A DNA stretch of 25,503 nt from Symbiodinium natans (GCA_905221605.1 CAJNDS010002255.1:517501-543003), one strand, 5' to 3'; shown: positions 6,985 through 15,270, counted from the stretch's first letter. Notes: generated by a model from the letters alone, not told the origin. Numbers and translations are program-made.

Positions 6985-8897
6985 CGGTGAGGACTTGCAG
7001 GGATTGTGGGCATGTTGAGAAGATAAAGAAGACCCAGCCAGAGAAGAAGGACATCACACAGTGCAGTCATGAGCATACGAGCAGATTGGGCAGTTCTAGA
7101 TCGACGATGAGAGTCTTTTGCAAGGATTGCGGAAATTTCATCGATGAGATGCCACGAGAAGAAGCAAAGCGCAGAGAGACGACAGGTAAGAGCATCGCAT
7201 CAGCTACGTCGCAGTCGTTTGATCTGGTATCTAACATCTACCAAGACATCACAAATGAGACCCAGCTGAGTACCGCTCAAGTCCTGAGAGTTCTTGATGA
7301 TCTTCGAACCCAGGTAGAGAATGAGTTGGTAGCGCAAGATTGTGCAGGGGAAGTACCGTCTATCAAGGTGGGTACGCTACATGCAATCGTGCAAGACAGT
7401 GTTCTAGCAGCAGTGGTAGAAGAGGAGAGACCACAACCCCCGACAACGACGCAGATCCCCGACATGCCGTCACGCGCACGCGCTTTCCCAGGTCATTCGA
7501 TGTCAGCAGCTGCGGGATGCGAGAGACGAAGGACCACGATGTCTGACATGGATGAAGATAGCTTGAGTGGGTACATGGCGGTTCTTCAGGATGACGAGGT
7601 TGCTTTGACCCTACCCGAGGTAGATTTGATGTCCAGCCCTGACATTTACGCAGTGCTTGATGAAGGTGCAAATAGCTCCGTTGCGGGTGGAGTATGGATG
7701 CGTAACACAGAGCAGAAGCTACACCGCCTGGGGTTTGAGGCTCCATGGATGAGTTCGGAGGCCAAGACCTTTAACGGGTTAGATTCCACCACTTCTACCC
7801 TGGGTACGAGACGCATTCCCTTTTCCATATTGTTATTCGACCTTGACCGTTCCGGCAAGGGCAAGACATATGAAGGGGATGAACCCGAGCTTAGTGGAAG
7901 GAATTTGGTGTCGGGACTTCTGGATGTTCACGTTCTTCCGGAGTCGAACAACGCCCCTTTGCTGCTCTCCCAATTTGCTCAATGTCGGCTTGGACTGGTC
8001 AAGAACATGAGGGACTTTACATGCACGATACTCAGAGACAACATAGAGATGCATGTGCCACTAGCCCGTGCAAAAGGAAGCAACCTCCTATGCATCAACC
8101 TCAGCACTGGTCTGAAGCATCGCAGCGTACTACCGAAGGGAGTACGAAAGCTTTCGACAGCATCAGCGAATGGACCCATAGTGCTACCCCGGAACAAGAA
8201 GGCACGGAGTCACGAGAGGCAAGATGATCGGAATGAACCATGCAACGAACGTCCCCAAGACGATTCCCCAACCCTTGAGGGTCGTTTGAAGGGTGGAGAG
8301 TTTGGTTTCACCGATGGCCCTGTGAACTCTGATCCTGCGAGTCTTGTGAGCTCAGACAAGCCCTCGAGCTCTGGCGATCTTTTGGATTTGGGTTCCGATC
8401 TTTTGCATACCGCTGCGACATCCACTACTTTTCCCGGCGAAGCTGAGACATCTGGTGGTTCCTTGAGTTCCGATTTTTTGCCCGACACCGCGAGTCTTGA
8501 TACATCTGCGAATATGGCTGCGAGCAGGCCGGCTGGTAATCGCACGACTGTTTTTATTGGCTCCGTGGGCGTTAGAATCAACTCTTGGGCATCGCAGTGG
8601 AAGGCGTATGCAGATGGCCATAAGCAGTACGACTCTGAGGCTAAACGGGCCGCGCTCGAGCTGGTGAGATCAGTTTTCGGGCCCCAGGTGCCCAGCAACG
8701 CTTCATGTTTCGTCTGCGACCTCGCTGCAGTATCCGACCCGGCACCCATCACGAACCATATAGGGAAGAACCCCGCTATTTTGGATCGGGTGGCGCATGC
8801 CCCGGCTTTGGTCAATGCTCTCGCTGGCCTACGCACCTGGGTAGCTAAGAGCACCCGTTTGCACTGCTGCGAGACACCGATCTGTGGCCGCTTGTGA
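6930..8897 (+). CDS. Zinc modules, retropepsin-like protease and start of an extra region (third frame segment)
   Basis: Frame 3 is open from 6792; the first codon listed is a GTG inside the frame, not a real start. The segment opens with two related zinc-ribbon-like modules, one ending CRDCG and one reading QCSHEHTS...FCKDCG with IDEMP after it (Cys at 7062, CKDC at 7119-7130). A retropepsin-like aspartic protease follows: LDEGANSS has its catalytic Asp codon at 7659, with DEG in place of the usual DTG/DSG, and a downstream LLLSQFAQCRLGLV stretch matches the C-terminal half of copia proteases. The protease would cut the polyprotein. After about 8100 comes a Ser/Thr/Pro/Glu-rich linker and a Cys-containing segment (SCFVCD, HCCETPIC) that I do not recognise. 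The frame ends at TGA 8895-8897 and coding appears to resume in frame 1 (open from 8845). Confidence 0.8.
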   Translation: MQGVYCKDVSTHGTNAYVTVRTCRDCGHVEKIKKTQPEKKDITQCSHEHTSRLGSSRSTMRVFCKDCGNFIDEMPREEAKRRETTGKSIASATSQSFDLVSNIYQDITNETQLSTAQVLRVLDDLRTQVENELVAQDCAGEVPSIKVGTLHAIVQDSVLAAVVEEERPQPPTTTQIPDMPSRARAFPGHSMSAAAGCERRRTTMSDMDEDSLSGYMAVLQDDEVALTLPEVDLMSSPDIYAVLDEGANSSVAGGVWMRNTEQKLHRLGFEAPWMSSEAKTFNGLDSTTSTLGTRRIPFSILLFDLDRSGKGKTYEGDEPELSGRNLVSGLLDVHVLPESNNAPLLLSQFAQCRLGLVKNMRDFTCTILRDNIEMHVPLARAKGSNLLCINLSTGLKHRSVLPKGVRKLSTASANGPIVLPRNKKARSHERQDDRNEPCNERPQDDSPTLEGRLKGGEFGFTDGPVNSDPASLVSSDKPSSSGDLLDLGSDLLHTAATSTTFPGEAETSGGSLSSDFLPDTASLDTSANMAASRPAGNRTTVFIGSVGVRINSWASQWKAYADGHKQYDSEAKRAALELVRSVFGPQVPSNASCFVCDLAAVSDPAPITNHIGKNPAILDRVAHAPALVNALAGLRTWVAKSTRLHCCETPICGRL

Positions 8898-10860
8898 GCT
8901 GACCACAGCTATCCTCGATGCTGAGTGCAATTTTGAGATCGTACACGCTGGTCGCGATGACAGTTGGGCATCTATGCGCTCCTGTTTCGGCCGTTGCTCG
9001 AGCTGTAGCTGGGAGTCGACCAATCATCCTGCAGCTGTCGCTAAGGTCATGAAGGACATGCGACGCAGCATCGCCTACACCCACGTTAGCTGGGATGAGC
9101 CGACGCTGCGGGGCTCTGGATGGTACGGGCCGTGGAGACGAGCGGTGCCATCTCAGGAGGTCGTCGACCTGGAGCAGGAGACGCCCAGGCCTTCGCAGAG
9201 GCACCCTGGGGCATACAGCGGCACGGACCGCGTGCGAGAAGTGCTCACGAGCTCAGGAGCCTCGGATCGTGACCTTTCCTCGCAAGAAGCTGCCCTGCAG
9301 GCCGAGAACGCGAGGCTGCGCATGGAGCTGCTGGCTGCGGAGAACGATCGCCTGAGGAGCGAGCTGCAGTCTTTGCAGGGAGGCCGAGATCCAATCCCTC
9401 GGAGAAGGGAGCCGACTGAGCTTCGCAGCGATGCTGATGTGAGGGGCCGAGCTGCAGCTAGGACTGAGGCTCGCACTCGCGAGACATTGCAGAGGTCGCG
9501 AACGCCACGCATTTTGCCTGCGGAACCTAGTGTGCCACCACCGCTTTGGAAGAGGATCCCGCGAACCAGCGGCGCTATTGCGGATGATTGGAGGCATGAC
9601 ATCACCCACGAGGTTGGTCCGCGGCTGGATCGTGGCATTTTGGCGGAGTTGTTGGATACATTGGGCTCGCGTATTAGCAGCAAGTTTCTCCGTTGCAAGC
9701 AGGAGCTTTGGTGCGGTCCTTCAGATGAGTTGCAGACGGCCGAGAACTTCCGGCAGAACATCCGTGTTGTTTTGTATGATGTCCGTAAGGGCATGGATAT
9801 GAAGCAGTTGCCACGTTTTGTTGCGGTTCCTCGGGAGATGCATCCTCTGAGTTGGAGTGAGGTGGCCTTCACGAAGCGTGGTCGGACGTGGACATCTCGG
9901 GAAGGAGACGCGGGGTCTACCGAGATCGATTCTGGAGCCGACTTCGTCCTGGTCGTGCAGCACCCTACGTATCACAGCAGCCTTGCGTATGAAAAAGAGA
10001 AGCAGGCCTACACAGCAATCATGAACCCTACCCAGCGCAACAGTTACCGATCTGGTGTTCGCACGGTTTGCATGATGGATAGATGCACAGCTATGGTCGC
10101 TGGTATTCCCTCGTACAGCCCAGACTCAGATCCCGCGACTACCCTGATACTCATCCATGACAACCAAGAGTTCCCCTTGTGTCCCGGAATTTCCCAAATG
10201 TCGCCGAAGGATTACAAGATCACCCGACTCGTCCACGAGATCAACGAGCACAGGCCAGGTCTGATCGTGTACAAGGCTTTGGAACCGGATTCTAAGATCA
10301 TCATGGATTTGCTTTGTGAGTCTGACGCCTCAGGAGTGACTGTTTGCATCCTGTCTCCCATGTCCATGATGCCTTACTGTGGAGTGTACACCCATGAGTG
10401 TGAGGGAGATGCGGATATGGTGTGCGTTGGACCGTTGGCCCGCACTATTGGGAAGGACATCTGCGTGTGGTTTGAGGGTGATGGTTACACACCCAAGGCA
10501 TATCAGGACACAAATCAGCATAAGTTCGTAGATCTCATGAAGACCATTGCTGATGAAGCGTACCTCGAGATGATGTCGAGCGCGATGGTTGCAGCCACAG
10601 GTGGCGATTTGGACGATGTGCCTGATTACGAGCCTGACACACCCGAAGGGTCGGATGTTGAAATCGCTGGAGGTGTTGGAGATCTAGAAGGGGTATCTTC
10701 AGGAGGCGTTGAAGAAGCACAGATGAGAGAAGAACAGGAGAGATTGGTTGAGCAAGCCATGAAGCCGCCAATGACACCCGAGGAACGTGAGAGAGCATGG
10801 CTAGAATCCCTTCCCCTTCCAGGAGTGCCCAAAAACGAGCAAGAGAGGAGAGCGCTGTGG
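8100..10860 (+). other. Unrecognised extra region between protease and integrase (about 900 residues)
   Basis: In most copia elements the protease is followed within a short linker by the integrase zinc finger. Here about 2.7 kb of coding sequence lies between. Parts seen: a Ser/Thr/Pro/Glu-rich linker (8100-8530), a Cys-containing segment spanning a frame change (8530-9060), a coiled coil with heptad Leu (ALQAENARLRMELLAAENDR, 9283-9381), an Arg-rich stretch (9382-9530), and a region of mixed hydrophobic and charged residues that looks globular (9530-10560), followed by an acidic linker. The second and later parts are in one long open frame, so they are under coding constraint or recently acquired. 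I cannot assign a family to any of it. Confidence 0.6.
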
Positions 10861-13800
10861 CGCAAGCTGCCGCAGAAGGTCCGAGTGGCAATCCGTCGAT
10901 TGCACAGGCAGTTCAATCACCCTGCTCCTAGGACCCTCGAAGCGATCTTGAAGGCAGGAGGTGCTTCAAAGGAATTCGTGCAGGCTGCCAAGCTTGTACG
11001 ATGCGACACATGCATCAAAACATCCGGGAAGCCGAGAGGACACCCGGTGGGGTCTGGAACGAAGGAGTACCAGGTTGGAGATGCGGTGGTTGATTCTGAC
11101 AAACAGCGGTTTCAGTGCATGAATATGGTCGACATAGCCTCTGGTTTCCAACAACTTGAGGTTCTGCGCCCAGTGTCGAAAGAGCATCAGGGGCCGCCGA
11201 GTGCAGAGATGTGTTTGGAGGCAATACAACGCTGGGTAACCTGGTTGGGACCCCCGAAGGTCTTAATGGCCGATAGGGGCACCCACAACCGGGGGTTGCT
11301 CTCCAAGTGGGCCGCAGAGAAAGGAATCGACCTGAAATATGCTCCTACTGAGGCTCCATGGCAACTAGGAAAAGTCGAAAGACATGGTGGCCTAGCCAAG
11401 GCCATAGTTCGCAAAGTGATCCATGAAACGCCGGTGCGTGGAATCACGGAAGTCAGGCGGGCTGTGCAAGAGGTAGTGGCCATCAAGAATGCTATGGTCA
11501 ACTCTGGGGGCTATAGTCCTCAACAGTGGATCACAGGCCGCAATCCGACCGAACCTGGTGCCCTCACCCATGAGGATGGATGGGCAGACCTGGGTGCCTT
11601 GGAGGCGAGGCACAGCAAGGACAGCGAGTTCGCCCAGAGACATCAGATGAGGATGAACGCCAAGCGTGCGATGATTCATCTAGATTGCAGCCGAAGAGTC
11701 CAAAAAGCCCTCACCCGCAACGCTGTCGCTATCCGTGAAGATTATTTGCCTGGCGATTTTGTAGTGTACAGGCGGGACATGCAGACTGGTGGGACTAAAT
11801 GGAGCTCGGTAGCGCGGGTTATCGGGAAAGAAAACTCGGAATCGGTATGGGTGGTGCGTGCAGGCATTCCCATCTTGTGCTCAGCGCATTCCTTGCGTCC
11901 TGCGTCCGAGGAGGAAGTGATGTCCCATTGCATGTTGAAAGGGATCCCGATTTTACCTGAGAGTCTGACAGAAGGGCCCCGAGGGAAGCAAGGGTTTATT
12001 GATGCTAGAGAACCGCTGGAGGTCTCGGAACAGCAGCAAAACTCGCCCGAAGCAGGTAGCTCAGAGGACCCTCGAAAGCCCAAGCCGTCTAGACAACCGC
12101 CAGATTCGCCCGAAGCAGGAAGCACACAGGACCCGAAGAAGCGGAAGATCGTGGTGAAGCAGGCCGAGGATGCCCCAATCGGTGCGAGCTCGAGTTCCAG
12201 TTCGAGTTCAAGCAGTGACTCGGAAGATGATGCTAAGATAGCAATAGATAAGACGGGCGAAGACAATGAAGCATTTGCCGTGGAGGAGATTGCCATGTCA
12301 CAAGCAGAGCAGATGGCCAAAGAGGCGCTAGACAGAGGCGATTTCAGGCCAGGTACTTGCTTAGAAATCCTGAGGGCAACAAAGATGAAGCAACGGAAAG
12401 GGGAACGAGAAGCGACAAAATCCGGGAGAAGCTACAGCCTGGGTGCCTATGCGCATGGACCGTTCGCAGGTTTGACGAATGCCACCATGGAACAGGTATG
12501 GTTTGTGAGGTATGTGAATGAGTACCTGAAGGCAAAGGGTGCAACCGAAGGGTGGTCAAGTTTCGTGGTGAATTTCAACACAGAAGCAAGTTTGCACAAG
12601 GACTCCAACAACCTGCCCGGCTCCATGAACCAGCTCACAAGCCTAGGTCCTTTCACAGGAGGAGAATTGTGGGTCAGGGACTCGAGTGCTCGTGGAAAGC
12701 ATGCAGAGTATGAGGGCCGCGCGGGTAGACTGTTGGAAAGCAGGCATAAGATGGTTGCCTTTGGCCCTGATCAACCTCATGCGACAGTGCCGTTCGAGGG
12801 AGAGCGTTGGTCCATATCCACTTACGCCAGCAGAGGTTACGCCAGCCTGGACAAGGAACAGAGGAAAGCCTTGAAGTCGCTCGGTTTCCACACTGAGCCG
12901 CTAGAGGCCCTGATGAAGGACGCCGGATACTTGAGCTACAGAAACGGGGTTGAGATTGATGAGGATTCGGATGTTGCCGAGGAAATGAGTCCTAGCAGTT
13001 GGGAACAGGCCATAAATGAGGCGACATCGCATGATGGATCGGAAGACTACTGGCAGGTAATGAAAGGCCACTTCATCCGTGTACACAAGAAGCCCCGCGT
13101 AATGCTCTACACCCCCGATGAAAGTGATTTCCCAGGTAGCATTGATGAGATCAGCTATTCCAGAAGCACTTACAAGACGTTTGCAGATGGAACCAAACAG
13201 ACAGTAGAAGACGAATGGGGAATGATCCGAGAAGCAGACTCGAAGGACAGCCGTGAGTGGACAGGATTTACATGCTTCAAGCAAAAGCTCTTCGGATCGA
13301 CCGACCTGTCATCGTTGCCGGATGCACCTGTCTCGGATGCAGGTTACATCGCCTTCATGACGGAGAGGTTTGCCAAGACCGCGATCGCAGAAGAAGCAGC
13401 TCAGGGTAAGAAGCCCAAGAAACTCGACATCAGAGATGTGGATGAGAGAACGCGTGATGGAATCTTGGGTGCACGCGGCGACGAGTGGAAGAAGTACCAG
13501 ACATGGAATGCCGCAGTTCCTATCCAAGGTGAGTTGCTGGGCAAACTTTTGCAAGAGGGTCACAAGCCCGTGCCATCCCAATGGGTGGATGTTGACAAAC
13601 ACGAACATCTAAAAGGCACTGAGGCTTACGCCCCCAAATTCCGCAGCAGACTAGTTTCGTGCGGAAACTTTGAGGACGTAGACAAAAGCCAACTGCGATG
13701 CGACTCTCCGACGGCGGAAGCCGAAACACACTGCATGATCGCGAGTTATGCAGCTTGCCATCGCCTACGGTTGTACTGTGGAGACGTGTCCTCGGCATAC

Positions 13801-14736
13801 TTTCAATCGGAACCTCTCGAACGTGTGATTCTCATGAAGCAGCCTAGAGGAGGCCTACCAGGCGTGGACCCTGAAGCAATGTTGCTATGCCGGCTTCCAG
13901 TGTATGGAACCATGGATGCAGGTCGTGGATTCTTCGTGCGACTCAGCAAGGTTGCTCGACAAGAGGGGCTGAAGATGTCCAAGATCGGCCCTGGACTCTA
14001 CTACGTTCCTGGAACCGACGGGATACCGGCGATCATGTTGGGGACGCATGTCGATGATCTGCTGTGGGCCCATACAGACGAAGGCAAAAAGCTAATGGAC
14101 AGAGTATTATCCCACTTTGAGCTAGGAAAGATAGAGGAAGGCGAGTTCCGATATTGCGGTCGACGCTTCAGACAGGACAGTGAGTACAATGTATCCATCG
14201 ACACGGAGGATAACACACGACTGATCCGGCATATCTCTGTGGAGCAGCATAGGAAGGGCTCAGAGAAGATAACAGATCAGGAAACCACCTCCCTTAGGAG
14301 CGTAGTCGGATCTTTAGCCTGGGTAGCGAGGTACTCCAGACCAGACCTCTGCTGCAGGGTCAATTGTCTCCAGCGTTGTATTTCGAAGGCCACAGTAGCA
14401 GACCTAAGAGATGCAAACAAGGTTGTAGATCTTGCAAGAGCAGACATGTCGATGTCCATGAACTACCCTGCCGGATTGTTCACATGGAAGGAAGCATGCG
14501 TGGTGAGTTTCAGTGATGCTTCGTTTGCTGGAGAGCCAGGTTTCAGAAGAAAGGCAGGGACGCATCCACTACATCACGGCAGAGAGCATGGTAGACACGA
14601 ATACCCATGTGGCGCACATCATTGGTTATGCTTCCACCACCATCCGTCGCGTATGCCGAAGTACATTGCAGGCGGAGACCTACGGGATGCAAGGAGCAGT
14701 CGAGGCAGGGGATCGCATCCGCGCTATTCTCTGTGA
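8884..14736 (+). CDS. pol: Pol: extra region, integrase, dioxygenase-like domain, reverse transcriptase, RNase H start (fourth frame segment)
   Basis: A 1950-codon open frame (open from 8845; the GTG at 8884 is not a real start). In order: Cys-rich segment with CFGRCSSC; leucine-zipper-like coiled coil (residues about 134-166); an unrecognised globular region (about 210-570); integrase zinc finger H-X4-H-X27-C-X2-C (His 674 and 679); integrase core with probable D737, D797 and E832; Ser-rich linker with KKRK, a possible nuclear localisation signal; a Fe(II)/2-oxoglutarate dioxygenase-like domain with H1238, D1240, H1299 and R1308; reverse transcriptase with D1634 in GDVSSAYFQ, YGTMDAGRGFF and HVDD at 1722-1725; and the first RNase H Asp, D1878, in SFSDASFAGEP. 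Past about residue 1885 the frame is wrong, and RNase H resumes in frame 2. Without the two extra regions this would be an ordinary copia Pol. Confidence 0.9.
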   Translation: MAACELTTAILDAECNFEIVHAGRDDSWASMRSCFGRCSSCSWESTNHPAAVAKVMKDMRRSIAYTHVSWDEPTLRGSGWYGPWRRAVPSQEVVDLEQETPRPSQRHPGAYSGTDRVREVLTSSGASDRDLSSQEAALQAENARLRMELLAAENDRLRSELQSLQGGRDPIPRRREPTELRSDADVRGRAAARTEARTRETLQRSRTPRILPAEPSVPPPLWKRIPRTSGAIADDWRHDITHEVGPRLDRGILAELLDTLGSRISSKFLRCKQELWCGPSDELQTAENFRQNIRVVLYDVRKGMDMKQLPRFVAVPREMHPLSWSEVAFTKRGRTWTSREGDAGSTEIDSGADFVLVVQHPTYHSSLAYEKEKQAYTAIMNPTQRNSYRSGVRTVCMMDRCTAMVAGIPSYSPDSDPATTLILIHDNQEFPLCPGISQMSPKDYKITRLVHEINEHRPGLIVYKALEPDSKIIMDLLCESDASGVTVCILSPMSMMPYCGVYTHECEGDADMVCVGPLARTIGKDICVWFEGDGYTPKAYQDTNQHKFVDLMKTIADEAYLEMMSSAMVAATGGDLDDVPDYEPDTPEGSDVEIAGGVGDLEGVSSGGVEEAQMREEQERLVEQAMKPPMTPEERERAWLESLPLPGVPKNEQERRALWRKLPQKVRVAIRRLHRQFNHPAPRTLEAILKAGGASKEFVQAAKLVRCDTCIKTSGKPRGHPVGSGTKEYQVGDAVVDSDKQRFQCMNMVDIASGFQQLEVLRPVSKEHQGPPSAEMCLEAIQRWVTWLGPPKVLMADRGTHNRGLLSKWAAEKGIDLKYAPTEAPWQLGKVERHGGLAKAIVRKVIHETPVRGITEVRRAVQEVVAIKNAMVNSGGYSPQQWITGRNPTEPGALTHEDGWADLGALEARHSKDSEFAQRHQMRMNAKRAMIHLDCSRRVQKALTRNAVAIREDYLPGDFVVYRRDMQTGGTKWSSVARVIGKENSESVWVVRAGIPILCSAHSLRPASEEEVMSHCMLKGIPILPESLTEGPRGKQGFIDAREPLEVSEQQQNSPEAGSSEDPRKPKPSRQPPDSPEAGSTQDPKKRKIVVKQAEDAPIGASSSSSSSSSSDSEDDAKIAIDKTGEDNEAFAVEEIAMSQAEQMAKEALDRGDFRPGTCLEILRATKMKQRKGEREATKSGRSYSLGAYAHGPFAGLTNATMEQVWFVRYVNEYLKAKGATEGWSSFVVNFNTEASLHKDSNNLPGSMNQLTSLGPFTGGELWVRDSSARGKHAEYEGRAGRLLESRHKMVAFGPDQPHATVPFEGERWSISTYASRGYASLDKEQRKALKSLGFHTEPLEALMKDAGYLSYRNGVEIDEDSDVAEEMSPSSWEQAINEATSHDGSEDYWQVMKGHFIRVHKKPRVMLYTPDESDFPGSIDEISYSRSTYKTFADGTKQTVEDEWGMIREADSKDSREWTGFTCFKQKLFGSTDLSSLPDAPVSDAGYIAFMTERFAKTAIAEEAAQGKKPKKLDIRDVDERTRDGILGARGDEWKKYQTWNAAVPIQGELLGKLLQEGHKPVPSQWVDVDKHEHLKGTEAYAPKFRSRLVSCGNFEDVDKSQLRCDSPTAEAETHCMIASYAACHRLRLYCGDVSSAYFQSEPLERVILMKQPRGGLPGVDPEAMLLCRLPVYGTMDAGRGFFVRLSKVARQEGLKMSKIGPGLYYVPGTDGIPAIMLGTHVDDLLWAHTDEGKKLMDRVLSHFELGKIEEGEFRYCGRRFRQDSEYNVSIDTEDNTRLIRHISVEQHRKGSEKITDQETTSLRSVVGSLAWVARYSRPDLCCRVNCLQRCISKATVADLRDANKVVDLARADMSMSMNYPAGLFTWKEACVVSFSDASFAGEPGFRRKAGTHPLHHGREHGRHEYPCGAHHWLCFHHHPSRMPKYIAGGDLRDARSSRGRGSHPRYSL
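10900..11560 (+). other. Integrase domain (HHCC zinc finger and DDE core)
   Basis: Inserts the cDNA into the chromosome. His codons at 10903 and 10918 and Cys codons at 11002 and 11011 make the N-terminal zinc finger (LHRQFNH, then VRCDTC). Core acidic residues: Asp 11092 in GDAVVDSD (tentative), Asp 11272 in VLMADRGTHN, and Glu 11377 in WQLGKVERHGG. The spacing D-X59-D-X34-E is close to the usual copia spacing. The domain ends near SPQQWITGRNP, a typical integrase tail motif. Confidence 0.9.
12043..12130 (+). repeat. In-frame 63-bp duplication in the integrase C-terminal linker
   Basis: TCGCCCGAAGCAGG occurs at 12043 and again at 12106, 21 codons later, giving SPEAGSSEDPRKPK and then SPEAGSTQDPKKRK. 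The second copy carries KKRK (12136-12147), a possible nuclear localisation signal; Ty1 integrase also has a C-terminal one. A Ser-rich run and acidic stretch follow at 12184-12240. Confidence 0.7.
12242..12257 (+). promoter_or_regulatory. Candidate central polypurine tract (exact 16-bp copy of the 3' PPT)
   Basis: CAATAGATAAGACGGG here matches the 16 bases ending at the 3' LTR boundary, in the same orientation, and the match stops one base past the primer end. It lies in the linker between the integrase and the dioxygenase-like domain, where it encodes A-I-D-K-T-G. Ty1 and lentiviruses carry a second, central PPT that primes a second plus-strand start. That role here is inferred from position and identity only. 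Confidence 0.5.
12430..12850 (+). other. Fe(II)/2-oxoglutarate dioxygenase-like domain inside Pol
   Basis: Between integrase and reverse transcriptase. Seen: FNTEASLHKDSNN supplies an H-X-D pair (His codon 12595, Asp 12601), a GGELWV strand follows (12658-12675), then PHATVPFEGERWSISTY supplies a distal His (12778) and an Arg nine residues later (12805). Distal His lies 59 residues after the Asp. This H-X-D...H...R arrangement is the iron- and 2-oxoglutarate-binding signature of the double-stranded beta-helix oxygenases; the spacing matches that of the human prolyl hydroxylase PHD2 as I remember it. Such enzymes oxidise protein, RNA or DNA bases. The substrate cannot be read from sequence. 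All four key residues are present, so the domain may be active. Confidence 0.72.
13560..14250 (+). other. Reverse transcriptase domain
   Basis: Copies element RNA into DNA. Seen in order: WVDVDKHEHLKG and FRSRLVSCGNFED (fingers), GDVSSAYFQSE with the first catalytic Asp (codon 13783), LPVYGTMDAGRGFF (copia YGLKQAPRxWF equivalent), and LGTHVDDLLWA with the catalytic Asp pair (codons 14053 and 14056). His replaces the Tyr of the usual YVDD. Confidence 0.92.
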
Positions 14737-15115
14737 GCTCAGAGGTCAGTTGCCAGTGTTGAAGAACTGGCTGGAAGAGTCGCAGAAGCACATGCGACAT
14801 GAGTGGGTGAGTGACTGTCGCAGTCTTACTGATCATCTGGGTACATGCCATGGAAACAAGGTAACGGACAAAAGATTAGCCATCGAGTTGGAATCAATGA
14901 GGCAACAGCTGTGGTGTGAGGACGTCAAGACCCACGAGCTGTACAAGCCCCACGGTGACAAACTGAGGTGGACAGACACTGCCACCCAGGTTGCCGACGC
15001 ACTCACGAAGAGTATGCGTCCACATCAGCTCTTCCGTATGATGCAGGAAGGGAAAGTCATCCTGAGTGATCCAACGAAAAAGCTCAAGAAAGGAGAAGTC
15101 CCAAGCGGAGATTGA
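14513..15115 (+). CDS. RNase H, C-terminal part (fifth frame segment)
   Basis: Continues RNase H in frame 2 from about 14545; the listed first codon is inside the overlap, not a real start. Seen: the remaining catalytic positions in copia order, Glu in TLQAETYGMQ (codon 14675), Asp in WVSDCRSLTDHL (codon 14813) and Asp in WTDTATQVADALTK (codon 14996). The last matches the copia ending LADxxTK. The entry is a one-base gain (or two-base loss) relative to the upstream frame, most likely within TTTCAGAAGAAAGGCAGGGA (14537-14556), where frame 1 leaves GEPGF and frame 2 picks up QGRIHYITAE. The protein ends in a Lys-rich tail and TGA at 15113-15115. RNase H removes the RNA strand during cDNA synthesis. 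Confidence 0.85.
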   Translation: MMLRLLESQVSEERQGRIHYITAESMVDTNTHVAHIIGYASTTIRRVCRSTLQAETYGMQGAVEAGDRIRAILCELRGQLPVLKNWLEESQKHMRHEWVSDCRSLTDHLGTCHGNKVTDKRLAIELESMRQQLWCEDVKTHELYKPHGDKLRWTDTATQVADALTKSMRPHQLFRMMQEGKVILSDPTKKLKKGEVPSGD

Positions 15116-15270
15116 TTGCATTTTGCAGGTGTGCTGAGCCGTCAATGGCAGCTTAATTAGAAATGTCATCGAAATTGCGAACTAGTAGAGAGCCCGGAAA
15201 TCGCGCACTAGTAGAGTGCCTGAAATGGTGTCACCTGCACGTTTTCAGTGTACAGGATCCCGGCATGTGT
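15116..15270 (+). other. 3' untranslated region with a 26-bp tandem pair
   Basis: Between the RNase H stop codon and the polypurine tract. Two units of 26 bp (15171-15196 and 15197-15222) share ACTAGTAGAG and match at 22 of 26 positions. No further coding is visible. Confidence 0.7.
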
